Positions 22,234 through 29,504 of a stretch of DNA of 33,617 bases are shown piece by piece. Origin of the DNA: Actinomycetota bacterium (lineage in GTDB: Bacteria; Actinomycetota; Actinomycetes; Propionibacteriales; Propionibacteriaceae). Numbering within the stretch: the stretch's first letter is position 1; every line of letters starts with the position of its first letter. The notes below the pieces were generated by a model. The model saw nothing but the letters and a program-made list of their open reading frames with translations, did not search any database and was not told where the DNA came from. The stretch covers positions 1 to 33,617 of the forward strand of contig JACRAA010000317.1 of the NCBI GenBank assembly GCA_016213595.1, given 5' to 3'. A program made the translations under genes and the position numbers.

Positions 22234-22650
22234 ATGCCCGGAACCATCAGCCTCAGCGGCCAGCTCCCCAACGATGCCCAGCACAACGGCCTGCTCGGAT
22301 GGGAGGAGCAGCTCGCCGACAAGGGCAAGGATGCTCGCCTGTTCTGCCTCGTCGTGCTCGACGTCCCCACGATCAAGATCCACACCGACGACGGCACCGA
22401 GATGCCGATCGTGCGGCTGCGCCACATCGAGCCTGTCGGCTGGCTCGAGGACGCCCCTCAGGACCTGGTCGCCACCATGACCCGGCTCGGCGTCGAGCGG
22501 TCCGGCGGGGAGCCGCTGCCGGGTGTCGACGGCGGCGAGGCCGAGGTGTACGTGACCGGGCCCGAGGACGACCCGAAGCGCTCCGAGAAGCTGAAGCGGG
22601 CACACCTCACGCCGGTGCAGTCGCCGTTCGCTGAGACGGCGGTCGAGTGA
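22234..22650 (+). CDS. Conserved actinophage early protein, unknown function
   Basis: 138 residues with an AGAGAAGA ribosome binding region. The sequence (SLSGQLPNDAQHNGLLGWEE; FCLVVLDVPTIKIHTDDG; EMPIVRLRHIEPVG) is beta-rich and resembles a widespread family of unknown actinophage proteins encoded next to recombination genes. Its position after recT suggests a DNA-metabolism accessory, but no motif is visible. Confidence 0.65.
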   Translation: MPGTISLSGQLPNDAQHNGLLGWEEQLADKGKDARLFCLVVLDVPTIKIHTDDGTEMPIVRLRHIEPVGWLEDAPQDLVATMTRLGVERSGGEPLPGVDGGEAEVYVTGPEDDPKRSEKLKRAHLTPVQSPFAETAVE

Positions 22651-23120
22651 TGGCCGACAACGACAGCACCTTCCTCTGCCCGCGCCGAGACGAAGTCCTG
22701 AATCCAGATGGCCCCTTCAAGGTCCCGAACCACGACGAGTGGCACGGCAAGGATCCCCGGCGTACGTGCTCGTGGTGCGGCTCGATGCACCCCGACGACT
22801 TCCTCGCGGCGATTCGCGCGGGGGTGACGGTCGGCCCGACCGACAAGAGCTACAAGGCCTACGTCGAAGAGACGCTCAACGACCCTGACCGCGTCGCGCT
22901 GGGGGAGCGGTACAAGGCCCAGGGGTTCACGCGAGAGCACGCCACCGACCTCGCGAAGCACGCGTCCGGCGCCCATATCGGGAAGTTCTACTACCGGCAT
23001 CTGAGCGAGGAGCAGCAGGGCGAGTTCATCGGGCTGCTCAACGCGAAGGCGGTCCACGTCGGATACCCGGGCCACTTCTACGTGCTGCCGTTCTTCGTCA
23101 AGGTGAAGGCGGCCGAGTGA
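22650..23120 (+). CDS. Early protein with CxxC motif, unknown function
   Basis: 156 residues from the ATG at 22650 that overlaps the previous TGA. A Cys11 near the start and CSWCG around residue 40 may form a zinc site; the rest is alpha/beta (GFTREHATDLAKHASGAHIG; FYVLPFFVKVKAAE). No known family. A GTG one codon upstream is the less likely start. Confidence 0.6.
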   Translation: MADNDSTFLCPRRDEVLNPDGPFKVPNHDEWHGKDPRRTCSWCGSMHPDDFLAAIRAGVTVGPTDKSYKAYVEETLNDPDRVALGERYKAQGFTREHATDLAKHASGAHIGKFYYRHLSEEQQGEFIGLLNAKAVHVGYPGHFYVLPFFVKVKAAE

Positions 23121-23530
23121 TGAACCTCTCCGAGATCAAGGCGCGCCTGGCCGAGGTGACCCCCGGACACTGGGAGGCGTCTCGTACGGCTGACACTGAG
23201 GAGACCTCTCTCCAGTGGCTCAAGGCGTGCCTGGTCGCGCCCAACCTGCCCGCCAAGAACATGCTCTACGTCATCTGGGCAACCGAGCAGCCCGGCGTCA
23301 TCATCCCGGCCGTGACGGGCGACGGCCCAACGTCTGCTCAGAACGCCGAGTTCATCGCACACGCACCCGAAGACATCACGGCCATGGTCACCGCGATCGA
23401 GCGCGCCATCTTCGAGCTCGACCGCATCCCGGAGTACGCCTACCAGGGCCACACACCGACGTGCCAGGGCGAGCCCGGCTGCGCGCTCTGCCGGGCGCTG
23501 GACGTTCTCCGCAACGGATACGCCGGCTGA
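23120..23530 (+). CDS. Phage early protein of the 'NAEFIAHA' type
   Basis: 136 residues, ATG overlapping the previous TGA. The N-terminus IKARLAEVTPGHWEASRTAD, the centre (NAEFIAHAPEDITAMVTAIE) and the C-terminal CQGEPGCALC are found in a widespread family of small phage proteins (Ead/Ea22-like in name only). The last part may bind zinc. Function unknown. Confidence 0.65.
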   Translation: MNLSEIKARLAEVTPGHWEASRTADTEETSLQWLKACLVAPNLPAKNMLYVIWATEQPGVIIPAVTGDGPTSAQNAEFIAHAPEDITAMVTAIERAIFELDRIPEYAYQGHTPTCQGEPGCALCRALDVLRNGYAG

Positions 23531-23532
23531 CC

Positions 23533-24027
23533 GTGCCCGTGATCCTCAAGGTGAGAGGCCTCCCCGTCCCGCAGGGCTCGATGACCTGCGTGGGCGCGGG
23601 GGTCACGATCCGCCCCGGCATGAAGCCGAAGGCGAACCACAACGTGCAGCCCTCCAACAAGGAGGCGCTGTACGCGTGGCGCAACCAGATCGCGGCCGCG
23701 TGCAGGGTCGCCAAGGCCAAGTACCCGAGCATCGGCTGGATCGGCCACGACCCCGTCGCGGTGACCTGCACGTTCACCTTGGAGCGACCCATGACCGTCA
23801 CGCGTGACTGGCCGTCGGTTCCGCCGGACCTCGACAAGCTCGCTCGCGCCATCCTCGACGGGCTCACGGCGGGGGAGATCTGGAACGACGACGGCCAGTG
23901 CGTGGTGCTGAACCTGGTCAAGGCCTACCCCGACACCGCGCCGTTCTGTCCCTTCCCAGAGGACGTGCTCGACGTCCCCGGCGTGACGATCCGCCTCTCG
24001 GACGTCGACGCCAACCGCCTCATCTGA
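23533..24027 (+). CDS. rusA: RusA-family Holliday junction resolvase
   Basis: 164 residues from GTG 23533. The N-terminus (VILKVRGLPVPQGSM) and the active-site region (PPDLDKLARAILDGLTAGEI, then WNDDGQCVVLN) show the Asp residues of RusA: Asp99/Asp101 and Asp119-Asp120. RusA dimers cut Holliday junctions, useful after RecE/RecT recombination and before packaging. It precedes the ParB-like gene. Confidence 0.9.
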   Translation: MPVILKVRGLPVPQGSMTCVGAGVTIRPGMKPKANHNVQPSNKEALYAWRNQIAAACRVAKAKYPSIGWIGHDPVAVTCTFTLERPMTVTRDWPSVPPDLDKLARAILDGLTAGEIWNDDGQCVVLNLVKAYPDTAPFCPFPEDVLDVPGVTIRLSDVDANRLI

Positions 24028-24050
24028 ACCGCCCGACCACAAGGAGCATC

Positions 24051-24593
24051 ATGACCACCATCCACGAGCTGTCGGTCGACCGGCTCGACCCGCACCCGCA
24101 CAACCCCCGGCGTGACCTCGGCGACCTGGCCGACCTGGTCAAGTCCATCAAGGTCCAGGGCATCCGGCAGAACCTCCTCGTGACCTCGACGGGGGAGTAC
24201 TCCGACAGCGGGCCGGGACTCGTGACCGCCCGCTACCGCGTCGTCATCGGGCACCGTCGCCTGGCGGCCGCGAAGCTCGCGAAGCTGTCGTGTGTCCCGT
24301 GCGTCATCGAGTTCAACATGACCGACGCCGACCAGCTGGAGCTCATGCTCCTGGAGAACATCCAGCGCACCGACCTGACCCTCATCGAGGAGGCCGAGGG
24401 GTACCAGGGGCTGCTCGACCTCGGGCTGAGCGAGGCGACGATCGCGAAGAACGTCGGCCGCTCAGTCAAGGTCGTGCACGGCCGGCTGGCTCTGCTCGCC
24501 CTCCCGGAGACGGCACGCGAGCGGATCCACAACGGGCAGGGCTCGCTCGCGGCCGCCGTGGCGCTCGAGGCCTTCGAGGACGACCCGGAGTAG
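24051..24593 (+). CDS. ParB-like protein, N-terminal part ending at an in-frame amber codon
   Basis: 180 residues with AAGGAG before the ATG. The ParB N-terminal domain is clear: VDRLDPHPHNPRRDLGDLAD, GHRRLAAAKLA and LLENIQRTDLTLIEEAEGY, with a following HTH (GLSEATIAKNVGRSVKVV). TAG at 24591-24593 ends it after FEDDPE, but the same frame continues open to 25370. Homologous phage proteins usually run through this point (family knowledge). It could be a truncated but working ParB/Srx domain protein, a gene inactivated by one CAG-to-TAG change, or a read-through gene. Confidence 0.8.
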   Translation: MTTIHELSVDRLDPHPHNPRRDLGDLADLVKSIKVQGIRQNLLVTSTGEYSDSGPGLVTARYRVVIGHRRLAAAKLAKLSCVPCVIEFNMTDADQLELMLLENIQRTDLTLIEEAEGYQGLLDLGLSEATIAKNVGRSVKVVHGRLALLALPETARERIHNGQGSLAAAVALEAFEDDPE

Positions 24594-25370
24594 CAGGCGC
24601 AGCTCGCGGCTTTACTCGGGACCCCGAACTATGCGCAGGCGATTCAGACCGCCAAGGACCGCAGGAAGCGACTGGCGGCAGTCCAGCCCATCGTCGACCG
24701 GCTCATCGAGCGTGGGGCCGTCCGGCATGTGCGCGGCGACGGAGCGGACGACGTGGACCGTCGCTACGGCGGCCAGGCGTCGACGGTGGGGGAGGCCGAC
24801 AGGCTCGACATGCCCGAGGGCACGACGTACGAGACGAGCAGCTGGGGCACGAGCGTCAGCATCTTCGTGCCGATCCCGTCGACGCCCGAGGAGAGGGCCG
24901 CCGAAGCCGCCGAGCGTGAGGCCGCCGATGAGAGGTGGGCCGCTGTGCGTGACGCTCGCGACAAGGCGCGCGCCGAGGGCGAGGCCGCGTACGCCGTACG
25001 GGACCAGTGGGTGAAGGAGTTCACGGGGCGGGCCAAGCCGACCGCGAAGGAGACGACTGCCATCGCCGCCGGCGTCGCCTCCCTGGCGCTGGTCAGCCAC
25101 CTGCAGTACACGACCGTGGGCGGCTGGCTCGGCCTCGAGGGCATGGACTGCTGGGACCCGGGGAAGTGCCAGAAGAAGGCGGCCAAGTGGCAGGCCGGCA
25201 AGGCGCCGGCGATTGTCCTGATCCTGTGGCTTCACCTCACGATGGGCAGGGACCTCACCACGGCTCACGCGGCCGCGTACGACGCCTTCCAGGTCTGCGG
25301 CTACGTCCCGTCTGACTTCGAGATGGCGGCGGTGTACGGCGCGCCCGAGGGCGGGGGCGCCGACGAGTAG
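24594..25370 (+). pseudogene. Continuation of the ParB-like frame beyond the amber codon
   Basis: 258 codons in the same frame as the ParB-like gene, beginning QAQLAALLGTPNYAQAIQTA directly after TAG. The first 45 residues are protein-like but lie before any start; the first in-frame start is GTG 24729, without a ribosome binding site. The part from 24729 includes a charged helix (ERAAEAAEREAADERWAAVR) and a C-terminal helical domain with GMDCWDPGKCQKKAAKWQ. Either it is translated by read-through as the C-terminal half of a 439-residue ParB-like protein, or it is a disabled 3' half. Confidence 0.6.
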
Positions 25371-25412
25371 GGATCGCCCGCACCTCCCCACTCAACCCTC
25401 GAAGGACCCGCC

Positions 25413-25682
25413 ATGCACGACTTCCCGATCACCCCCGGCCAGGCGATCGCCATCGCCGCCATCCTCGACGCCAGCAAGCCCCACCTCCCGCACTGGACGG
25501 GCTGGGCGGAGCGGCTCCGGCGCTGGGGCGAGGCCAACCTCGCGAGTGACATCGGCCCGAATGATATTCACGCGGATGTCACCCCGGCGGGCGGAGGCGG
25601 CAGCCCGATCGTCGTGAATATCGCGCCCGCCGCCCCTCAGGTGATCATCGTCAGGCGCCCACGGATCGATGGCTACCGATGA
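25413..25682 (+). CDS. Small early protein, unknown function
   Basis: 89 residues with GAAGGA upstream. The N-terminal half is helical (TPGQAIAIAAILDASKPHLP; WAERLRRWGEANLAS); the C-terminal half is Gly-rich then beta (IVVNIAPAAPQVIIVRRP). The gene contains a perfect 10-bp inverted repeat (25563-25572, 25613-25622). The next ATG overlaps its stop. Confidence 0.6.
   Translation: MHDFPITPGQAIAIAAILDASKPHLPHWTGWAERLRRWGEANLASDIGPNDIHADVTPAGGGGSPIVVNIAPAAPQVIIVRRPRIDGYR
25563..25622. repeat. 10-bp perfect inverted repeat inside the 89-residue gene
   Basis: GATATTCACG (25563-25572) recurs inverted as CGTGAATATC (25613-25622), 40 bp apart. Both arms are A/T-rich islands in G+C-rich surroundings. 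The inner parts, TTCACG and CGTGAA, resemble the halves of a parS site but are not adjacent. Confidence 0.5.
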
Positions 25683-26707
25683 GCACGACCTGCGTGACCT
25701 GCCAGCAGCCCAAGAAGATCCTCGCGCGCGGGATGTGCTCCGCCTGCTATCAGAAGGCGCGCGCGCGGGGACTTCCCGCCCTGCAGCGGACGCGGCCGTA
25801 CGGACCGGAGCGCCCCTGCACGCATCAGACGAGCCACCCTCACGGGGCGCGGGCTCGTTACGTCCTCGACCGCTGCCGGTGCGAGAAGTGCACCGCCTCG
25901 ACCCGGACCTACGAGAACGAGCGGGAGCGTCGCAGGGCGATCGAGAAGTGGCATGCGAACACATCCGCACTCGTCCCCGGCGACACGGTCCGCGCGCATC
26001 TGCGCGAGCTCATGGATGCCGGCATGGGATGGAAGCGGATCGCGGCCGCGGCCGGCGTCGGATGCTCCACCGTCTACCCGATCCTGTACGGCAAGCACCT
26101 GTCCAACCCTGCACACCCTGACCATCGTCCGCCCCGCAAGCAGGTACGTCGCGAGGTCGCGGAGAAGCTCCTCGCCGTCCGCTACATGCCGGCCGGGGGG
26201 ACGCTCATCGAGAGCACCGGAGCCCGGCGCAGGCTCCAGGCGCTCGTCGCTATTGGCTGGAGTCAGACCCGGCTCGCCGCCGTCCTCGGGATGGAGCTCG
26301 CGAACCTCAACACGCTGATCCTCGGCCGCGGGCAGCGCATGGTCACACAGAAGACCGCCGACGCGGTCAGGGCCCTATACGACCGCTGCTGGCTCGCCCC
26401 GCCGATCCCCGCGAACCGGTTCGAGCAGTCCGGCATCACGAGGGCGCGTCACGTCGCCCAGGACCACGACTGGGCGCCCCCGCTGGCCTGGGACGATGAC
26501 GAGATTGACGATCCTGACGCGAGGCCACAAGGACTCCCTGGGGCCACTCCAGCTCTGTCCGTGACCGAGCAGGTCGTCGAGCTCCTGGAGATCGGCTACA
26601 GCGTCACAGAGATCCCGTCGCGGGTCGGGCGCGCGTCGCTCGCTGACGTGCTCGGGTGCATCCGCGATCGCGAGCTCAAGGCTGAACTGACGAGGCGGGC
26701 ATCGTGA
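25679..26707 (+). CDS. Zinc-finger and HTH protein
   Basis: 342 residues, ATG overlapping the previous stop. Two Cys pairs at the N-terminus (Cys5-x2-Cys8, Cys20-x2-Cys23) and a second Cys cluster at 66-71 (CRCEKC) suggest two zinc sites. A helix-turn-helix follows near residues 112-140 (GMGWKRIAAAAGVGCSTVYP), and two more helix-turn-helix-like segments occur near 195-215 (IGWSQTRLAAVLGMELANLN) and near the C-terminus (YSVTEIPSRVGRASLADVLG). Related proteins occur in actinophage early regions. It probably binds DNA as a regulator. Confidence 0.7.
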   Translation: MSTTCVTCQQPKKILARGMCSACYQKARARGLPALQRTRPYGPERPCTHQTSHPHGARARYVLDRCRCEKCTASTRTYENERERRRAIEKWHANTSALVPGDTVRAHLRELMDAGMGWKRIAAAAGVGCSTVYPILYGKHLSNPAHPDHRPPRKQVRREVAEKLLAVRYMPAGGTLIESTGARRRLQALVAIGWSQTRLAAVLGMELANLNTLILGRGQRMVTQKTADAVRALYDRCWLAPPIPANRFEQSGITRARHVAQDHDWAPPLAWDDDEIDDPDARPQGLPGATPALSVTEQVVELLEIGYSVTEIPSRVGRASLADVLGCIRDRELKAELTRRAS

Positions 26708-26919
26708 CGCTCTCACGCGCCGACACGGCCCGCAGATCCGCGCACGTCGTCACCGAGGGCCGCTACATGCGCAACTCGTGGTCCGGGACGATCCTCGCCA
26801 CGTGCGTGCTCTGGGACGTCCTCCACGGCGAGCCGGGGCGTTGTGACGAGTGCCTGTGGATCGTGCGCGAGTGGGGTCACAACCCGGACTGCCCGAGACG
26901 ATCGAAGAGGCAGGCCTGA
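26704..26919 (+). CDS. Small Cys-containing early protein
   Basis: 71 residues from GTG 26704, which overlaps the previous stop (GTGA). It has a CDEC motif and a final C-P-R-R, with HNPDC giving a likely zinc ligand set. The N-terminal half is basic (TLSRADTARRSAHVVTEGRY). It overlaps the start of the winged-helix gene by one base. No family recognised. Confidence 0.55.
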   Translation: MTLSRADTARRSAHVVTEGRYMRNSWSGTILATCVLWDVLHGEPGRCDECLWIVREWGHNPDCPRRSKRQA

Positions 26920-27287
26920 TGGGCGCTCGACTCGCGCAGTACGCCCTCGGGCCGTGGTGGTCACACCTCGACCCGGCGCCGCGGTGCCTGCTCGCCTACA
27001 TGGCGTCCGTCACCTACGACTTGCCCACCAAGGGGCTGCCCGCCGGACGATTCTTCCAGGGGCGCCCGTCGCTTGTTCTGAACTACACCGGGATCGATGA
27101 GAAAGACCCTCGCTATGACGCTGCAGAAAGGCGCGTGAGGCGTTACATATCGACCCTTGTTGAGGCTGGCGCTATTCGCATTGTCAAGCCCGGATATCGC
27201 GGCCAGCACGCAGAGTACGAGCTTCTTGTCGACCCCATGAGGACCGGCCAGGACCTGCTACCGATGGAGACAGGAGACCCGTCATGA
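26919..27287 (+). CDS. Winged-helix replication initiator candidate
   Basis: 122 residues from ATG 26919. The fold is that of the small HTH proteins often encoded next to iteron arrays in actinophages: LDPAPRCLLAYMASVTYDLP, then YDAAERRVRRYISTLVEAGA and IRIVKPGYRGQHAEYELLVD, a helix-turn-helix with a C-terminal beta wing. Four iteron-like repeats begin 51 bp after its end, so it may bind them and start replication. The 3' part of the gene is lower in G+C than the surroundings. Confidence 0.65.
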   Translation: MGARLAQYALGPWWSHLDPAPRCLLAYMASVTYDLPTKGLPAGRFFQGRPSLVLNYTGIDEKDPRYDAAERRVRRYISTLVEAGAIRIVKPGYRGQHAEYELLVDPMRTGQDLLPMETGDPS

Positions 27288-27562
27288 CCCTTCCAGAGCC
27301 TGGCGCAGGGGAGCAGATGGCGGACGCGACGACCCGAGAAAGGGGGGCCGAGAGTGACCGGAAAAGGGGGGCCGAGAGTGTCCTCCTTTCGGAGGCGAAA
27401 GGGGGGCCGAGAGTGACCAAAAGGGGGGCCGAGAGTGTCCCCCCTAGGAACAACTTAGGAGGAAGAACACCTTCTAGGAGCAACGATGAGGAACCAGATC
27501 GAGTGAGCGCGGAAGGTGACCTAGGCGCGCGCGAGGTCTCGACGACCGGGGGCGACCTGTGA
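27284..27562 (+). CDS. 92-residue ORF spanning the iteron region
   Basis: The ATG overlaps the previous stop (ATGA) and the TGA overlaps the next GTG, so it fits the coupled chain. The product is charged and repetitive (RERGAESDRKRGAES), which reflects the DNA repeats. The DNA repeats fall in more than one reading frame, so selection probably acts on DNA. It may be a real protein, but the strand could be coding only by chance. Confidence 0.45.
   Translation: MTLPEPGAGEQMADATTRERGAESDRKRGAESVLLSEAKGGPRVTKRGAESVPPRNNLGGRTPSRSNDEEPDRVSAEGDLGAREVSTTGGDL
27339..27440. repeat. Four iteron-like direct repeats, probable replication origin
   Basis: AAAGGGGGGCCGAGAGTG occurs at 27339-27356, 27363-27380, 27398-27415 and 27420-27437, each followed by (A/T)CC. 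Start-to-start distances are 24, 35 and 22 bp. A CCTCC-TTTC-GGAGG hairpin (27382-27395) lies in the longer gap. Repeats directly after a winged-helix gene are typical of phage origins (lambda O/ori arrangement). Confidence 0.8.
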
Positions 27563-28275
27563 CCACCTTCCTCGACAGCCAAGCCGTCACCCGCTTCCAC
27601 AACGACCTCGGCCTCATCCCGCAGCGCTATTCCGAGCTGCCCAACGTCATCACCGGAATTAAAGGCCTCGGCGCCGGCTCACCCAACCCCGCTGAATCGA
27701 AGGCGCCGCTATCCGTCGGCGTCATTCACCTCCTCGACACAGCAATACCGCGTGTCGGAATGAACCTCCGCATGATCGTGGAAGAGATGAACGACGACGG
27801 GCAGCAGGCCCCCAGCATCGACCGGTGGATGTCACTCACCGAGCTCTGCGAGACGATCCGCCAGACCAGCTGGTGGCTCAAGGACCAGCCCTGGGCGACC
27901 GAAGTCACCAAGGACCTGCACGCGCTCCGCGTCGAGATGGAACAGGCCCTCGGCATCACCCAGGAGTACCTACCCCGATGCCGCACCTGCGACGCCAGGG
28001 TCGAGCCACAAGACAACGGCAGCTGGTACCTGTGCGTCGACTGCGGCCGCCAGTACGTCATCGCCGAAGACCTCAAGGCACTCGGCGCGGCCCAGTACCT
28101 GCGAGCCGAAGAAGTCGCCCAGCTCCTCGACATCCCCTGGTCGACGCTGCGCTACTGGAAGCGCGTCGGCTGGGTCCGGCCCATCGAGACCACCGCCGCT
28201 GGCATCGCCCTGTACGACCTCGACCAGGTCCGCGTCGTACGCGACACGCCACCCGTCGACAGAGTTTGCCGATGA
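27559..28275 (+). CDS. Zinc-ribbon and MerR-like HTH protein
   Basis: 238 residues from GTG 27559. The N-terminal ~135 residues are helical and unassigned (VIHLLDTAIPRVGMNLRMIV). A zinc ribbon follows at residues 141-162 (Cys141-x2-Cys144, Cys159-x2-Cys162), then a MerR-type helix-turn-helix at about 181-225 (LRAEEVAQLLDIPWSTLRYW). Placed after the iterons, it could be a regulator of late gene expression or take part in replication (inference). It is the last sizeable early gene before packaging genes. Confidence 0.7.
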   Translation: MTTFLDSQAVTRFHNDLGLIPQRYSELPNVITGIKGLGAGSPNPAESKAPLSVGVIHLLDTAIPRVGMNLRMIVEEMNDDGQQAPSIDRWMSLTELCETIRQTSWWLKDQPWATEVTKDLHALRVEMEQALGITQEYLPRCRTCDARVEPQDNGSWYLCVDCGRQYVIAEDLKALGAAQYLRAEEVAQLLDIPWSTLRYWKRVGWVRPIETTAAGIALYDLDQVRVVRDTPPVDRVCR

Positions 28276-28358
28276 GCGCTCAGATGTGCCACCATCATGG
28301 CGAGCGCACAGCTGTCTCCCGACACTGGGCGCTCGTCGCACGTCCGGGCAAGGACTGA
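28272..28358 (+). CDS. 28-residue coupled small ORF
   Basis: The ATG overlaps the TGA of the preceding gene (ATGA) and the TGA ends two bases before the next ATG. The product contains CHHH near the N-terminus. It fills what would otherwise be an 85-bp gap. It could be real or only carry ribosomes to the next gene. Confidence 0.4.
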   Translation: MSAQMCHHHGERTAVSRHWALVARPGKD

Positions 28359-28360
28359 CG

Positions 28361-29059
28361 ATGGCCTCGCCGCAGTACGACTACCAGCACCAGCTCGAAC
28401 GCAAAGCCGCGAACAGCAGGCTCGAGACCCTCGGCCCCATCCCATGCCGGCGCTGCGGACAGCCCGTCCACTGCGACGCACAACGCCATCTCAACCGCGA
28501 CGGCCGCAAGTTCGAGCTCGGCCACGGCGTCGCCCACATCAACAACGGCGACGGCAGCGACAAGCAGCCAGAGCACGCCTACTGCAACGAAGCCGCAGGC
28601 GGCAGGCTCGCACGAGCCAGGCAACGCGCCGCCCGAGCAACACGCGACTGGGGCGACACGCCCAGCACAGGACCACGACGCGTCGTCCTGCTCGTCGGAC
28701 CACCAGGCGCAGGCAAGACCAGAGCCGCACGAACCTCAGGCCTGCACACCTACGACGACGACGACACGACCACACTCGAGCAGCTCGCCAACGATCCCGA
28801 CGCACGCGTCGTCGTCATCCGATCCGCACCCAGCAGCGACGAACGCGCCAGCCTCGTCGACCAGATCCAAGCCACCCACGTCTACCTCGTCGACGCACCC
28901 GACCACGTCATCGCGGCACGGCTCAAGGCGCGAGGCCGAGCACACATGGTCGCAGTCGCGAGATGGCGGGCAGCCTTCGACGACGACGATGACGTCGCCC
29001 CGTTCACAGGGTGGGAGCCGGTACTCCGCGAGACACGAGCGACACGAGAATGGCCGTGA
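28361..29059 (+). CDS. HNH endonuclease fused to a P-loop NTPase
   Basis: 232 residues from ATG 28361 (AAGGA upstream). Residues 25-80 look like the HNH fold of phage packaging endonucleases: Cys29-x2-Cys32, H55 in FELGHG, and EHAYCNEAAGG with His72 and Cys75. Residues 106-200 form a P-loop domain with Walker A GPPGAGKT (113-120), an RxxSAPSS region and VYLVDAPDHVIAARL, as in zeta-toxin/nucleoside-kinase-like proteins. HNH proteins next to terminase are known to help cos cleavage. The added kinase-like domain is unusual. An upstream start at 28286 is less likely. Confidence 0.75.
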   Translation: MASPQYDYQHQLERKAANSRLETLGPIPCRRCGQPVHCDAQRHLNRDGRKFELGHGVAHINNGDGSDKQPEHAYCNEAAGGRLARARQRAARATRDWGDTPSTGPRRVVLLVGPPGAGKTRAARTSGLHTYDDDDTTTLEQLANDPDARVVVIRSAPSSDERASLVDQIQATHVYLVDAPDHVIAARLKARGRAHMVAVARWRAAFDDDDDVAPFTGWEPVLRETRATREWP

Positions 29060-29180
29060 GGACAGCGTTTTTTGGTGAGGCGCCTCGCTCAGGACCGATC
29101 AGGCTTGATTTCTCTCCCCGAGCAGATTTCACCCCAGCACCCCCCATTTCCCGCAACGTCACACCCACGAGGAGAGCGCG
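29060..29180. other. Non-coding gap before terminase, possible cos region
   Basis: 121 bases without a convincing gene. They hold a TTTTTT run (29068-29073), a perfect 10-bp palindrome GAGGCGCCTC (29077-29086) and lower-G+C stretches. The gap lies between the HNH gene and the small terminase gene, where cos-type phages with HNH proteins carry the packaging site. The cut position cannot be told from sequence alone. Confidence 0.4.
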
Positions 29181-29504
29181 ATGAGCCTGCGTGCTGTGAA
29201 GGCCGGGGACACGCCGGCGGCCGAGCCGGACGTCACGAAGCCGGCGGCGTCAAGAAGGCGCGCGAAGTCGGTCCTCGAGGCCGCCAACTCGGGCGACATG
29301 CGGGCCTTGCTGATCGCGATGCGGTCCCGGATCGCCCGTGCGGTGCAGAACCCGAAGACGTCGCCGCGGGACCTGGCTGCGTTGACGCGCCAGCTGCAGG
29401 ACATCGCGAAGCAGATCGAGGAGATCGACCTGCTGGCGAAGGCCCAGGAGGACGAGAGTGACGACGAAGTCCCCGACGAAGACTTCGACCCGTCGGCTCT
29501 CTGA
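29181..29504 (+). CDS. Terminase small subunit
   Basis: 107 residues, GAGGAG upstream of the ATG. It shows the usual actinophage TerS pattern: a basic start (RRRAKSVLEAANSGDMRALL), a helical core (RIARAVQNPKTSPRDLAALT, then RQLQDIAKQIEEIDLLAKAQ) and an acidic C-terminus. It recognises DNA at the start of packaging. The large-subunit GTG starts 47 bp before its end. Confidence 0.8.
   Translation: MSLRAVKAGDTPAAEPDVTKPAASRRRAKSVLEAANSGDMRALLIAMRSRIARAVQNPKTSPRDLAALTRQLQDIAKQIEEIDLLAKAQEDESDDEVPDEDFDPSAL

Noticed and set aside
24591..24593. General amber recoding in this phage
   Set aside because: TAG ends several other well-supported genes, so the code is standard; only a local event is possible.
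27339..27440. CRISPR array
   Set aside because: Only four 18-bp repeats with 4-17-bp spacers and no cas genes; spacing and context fit iterons.
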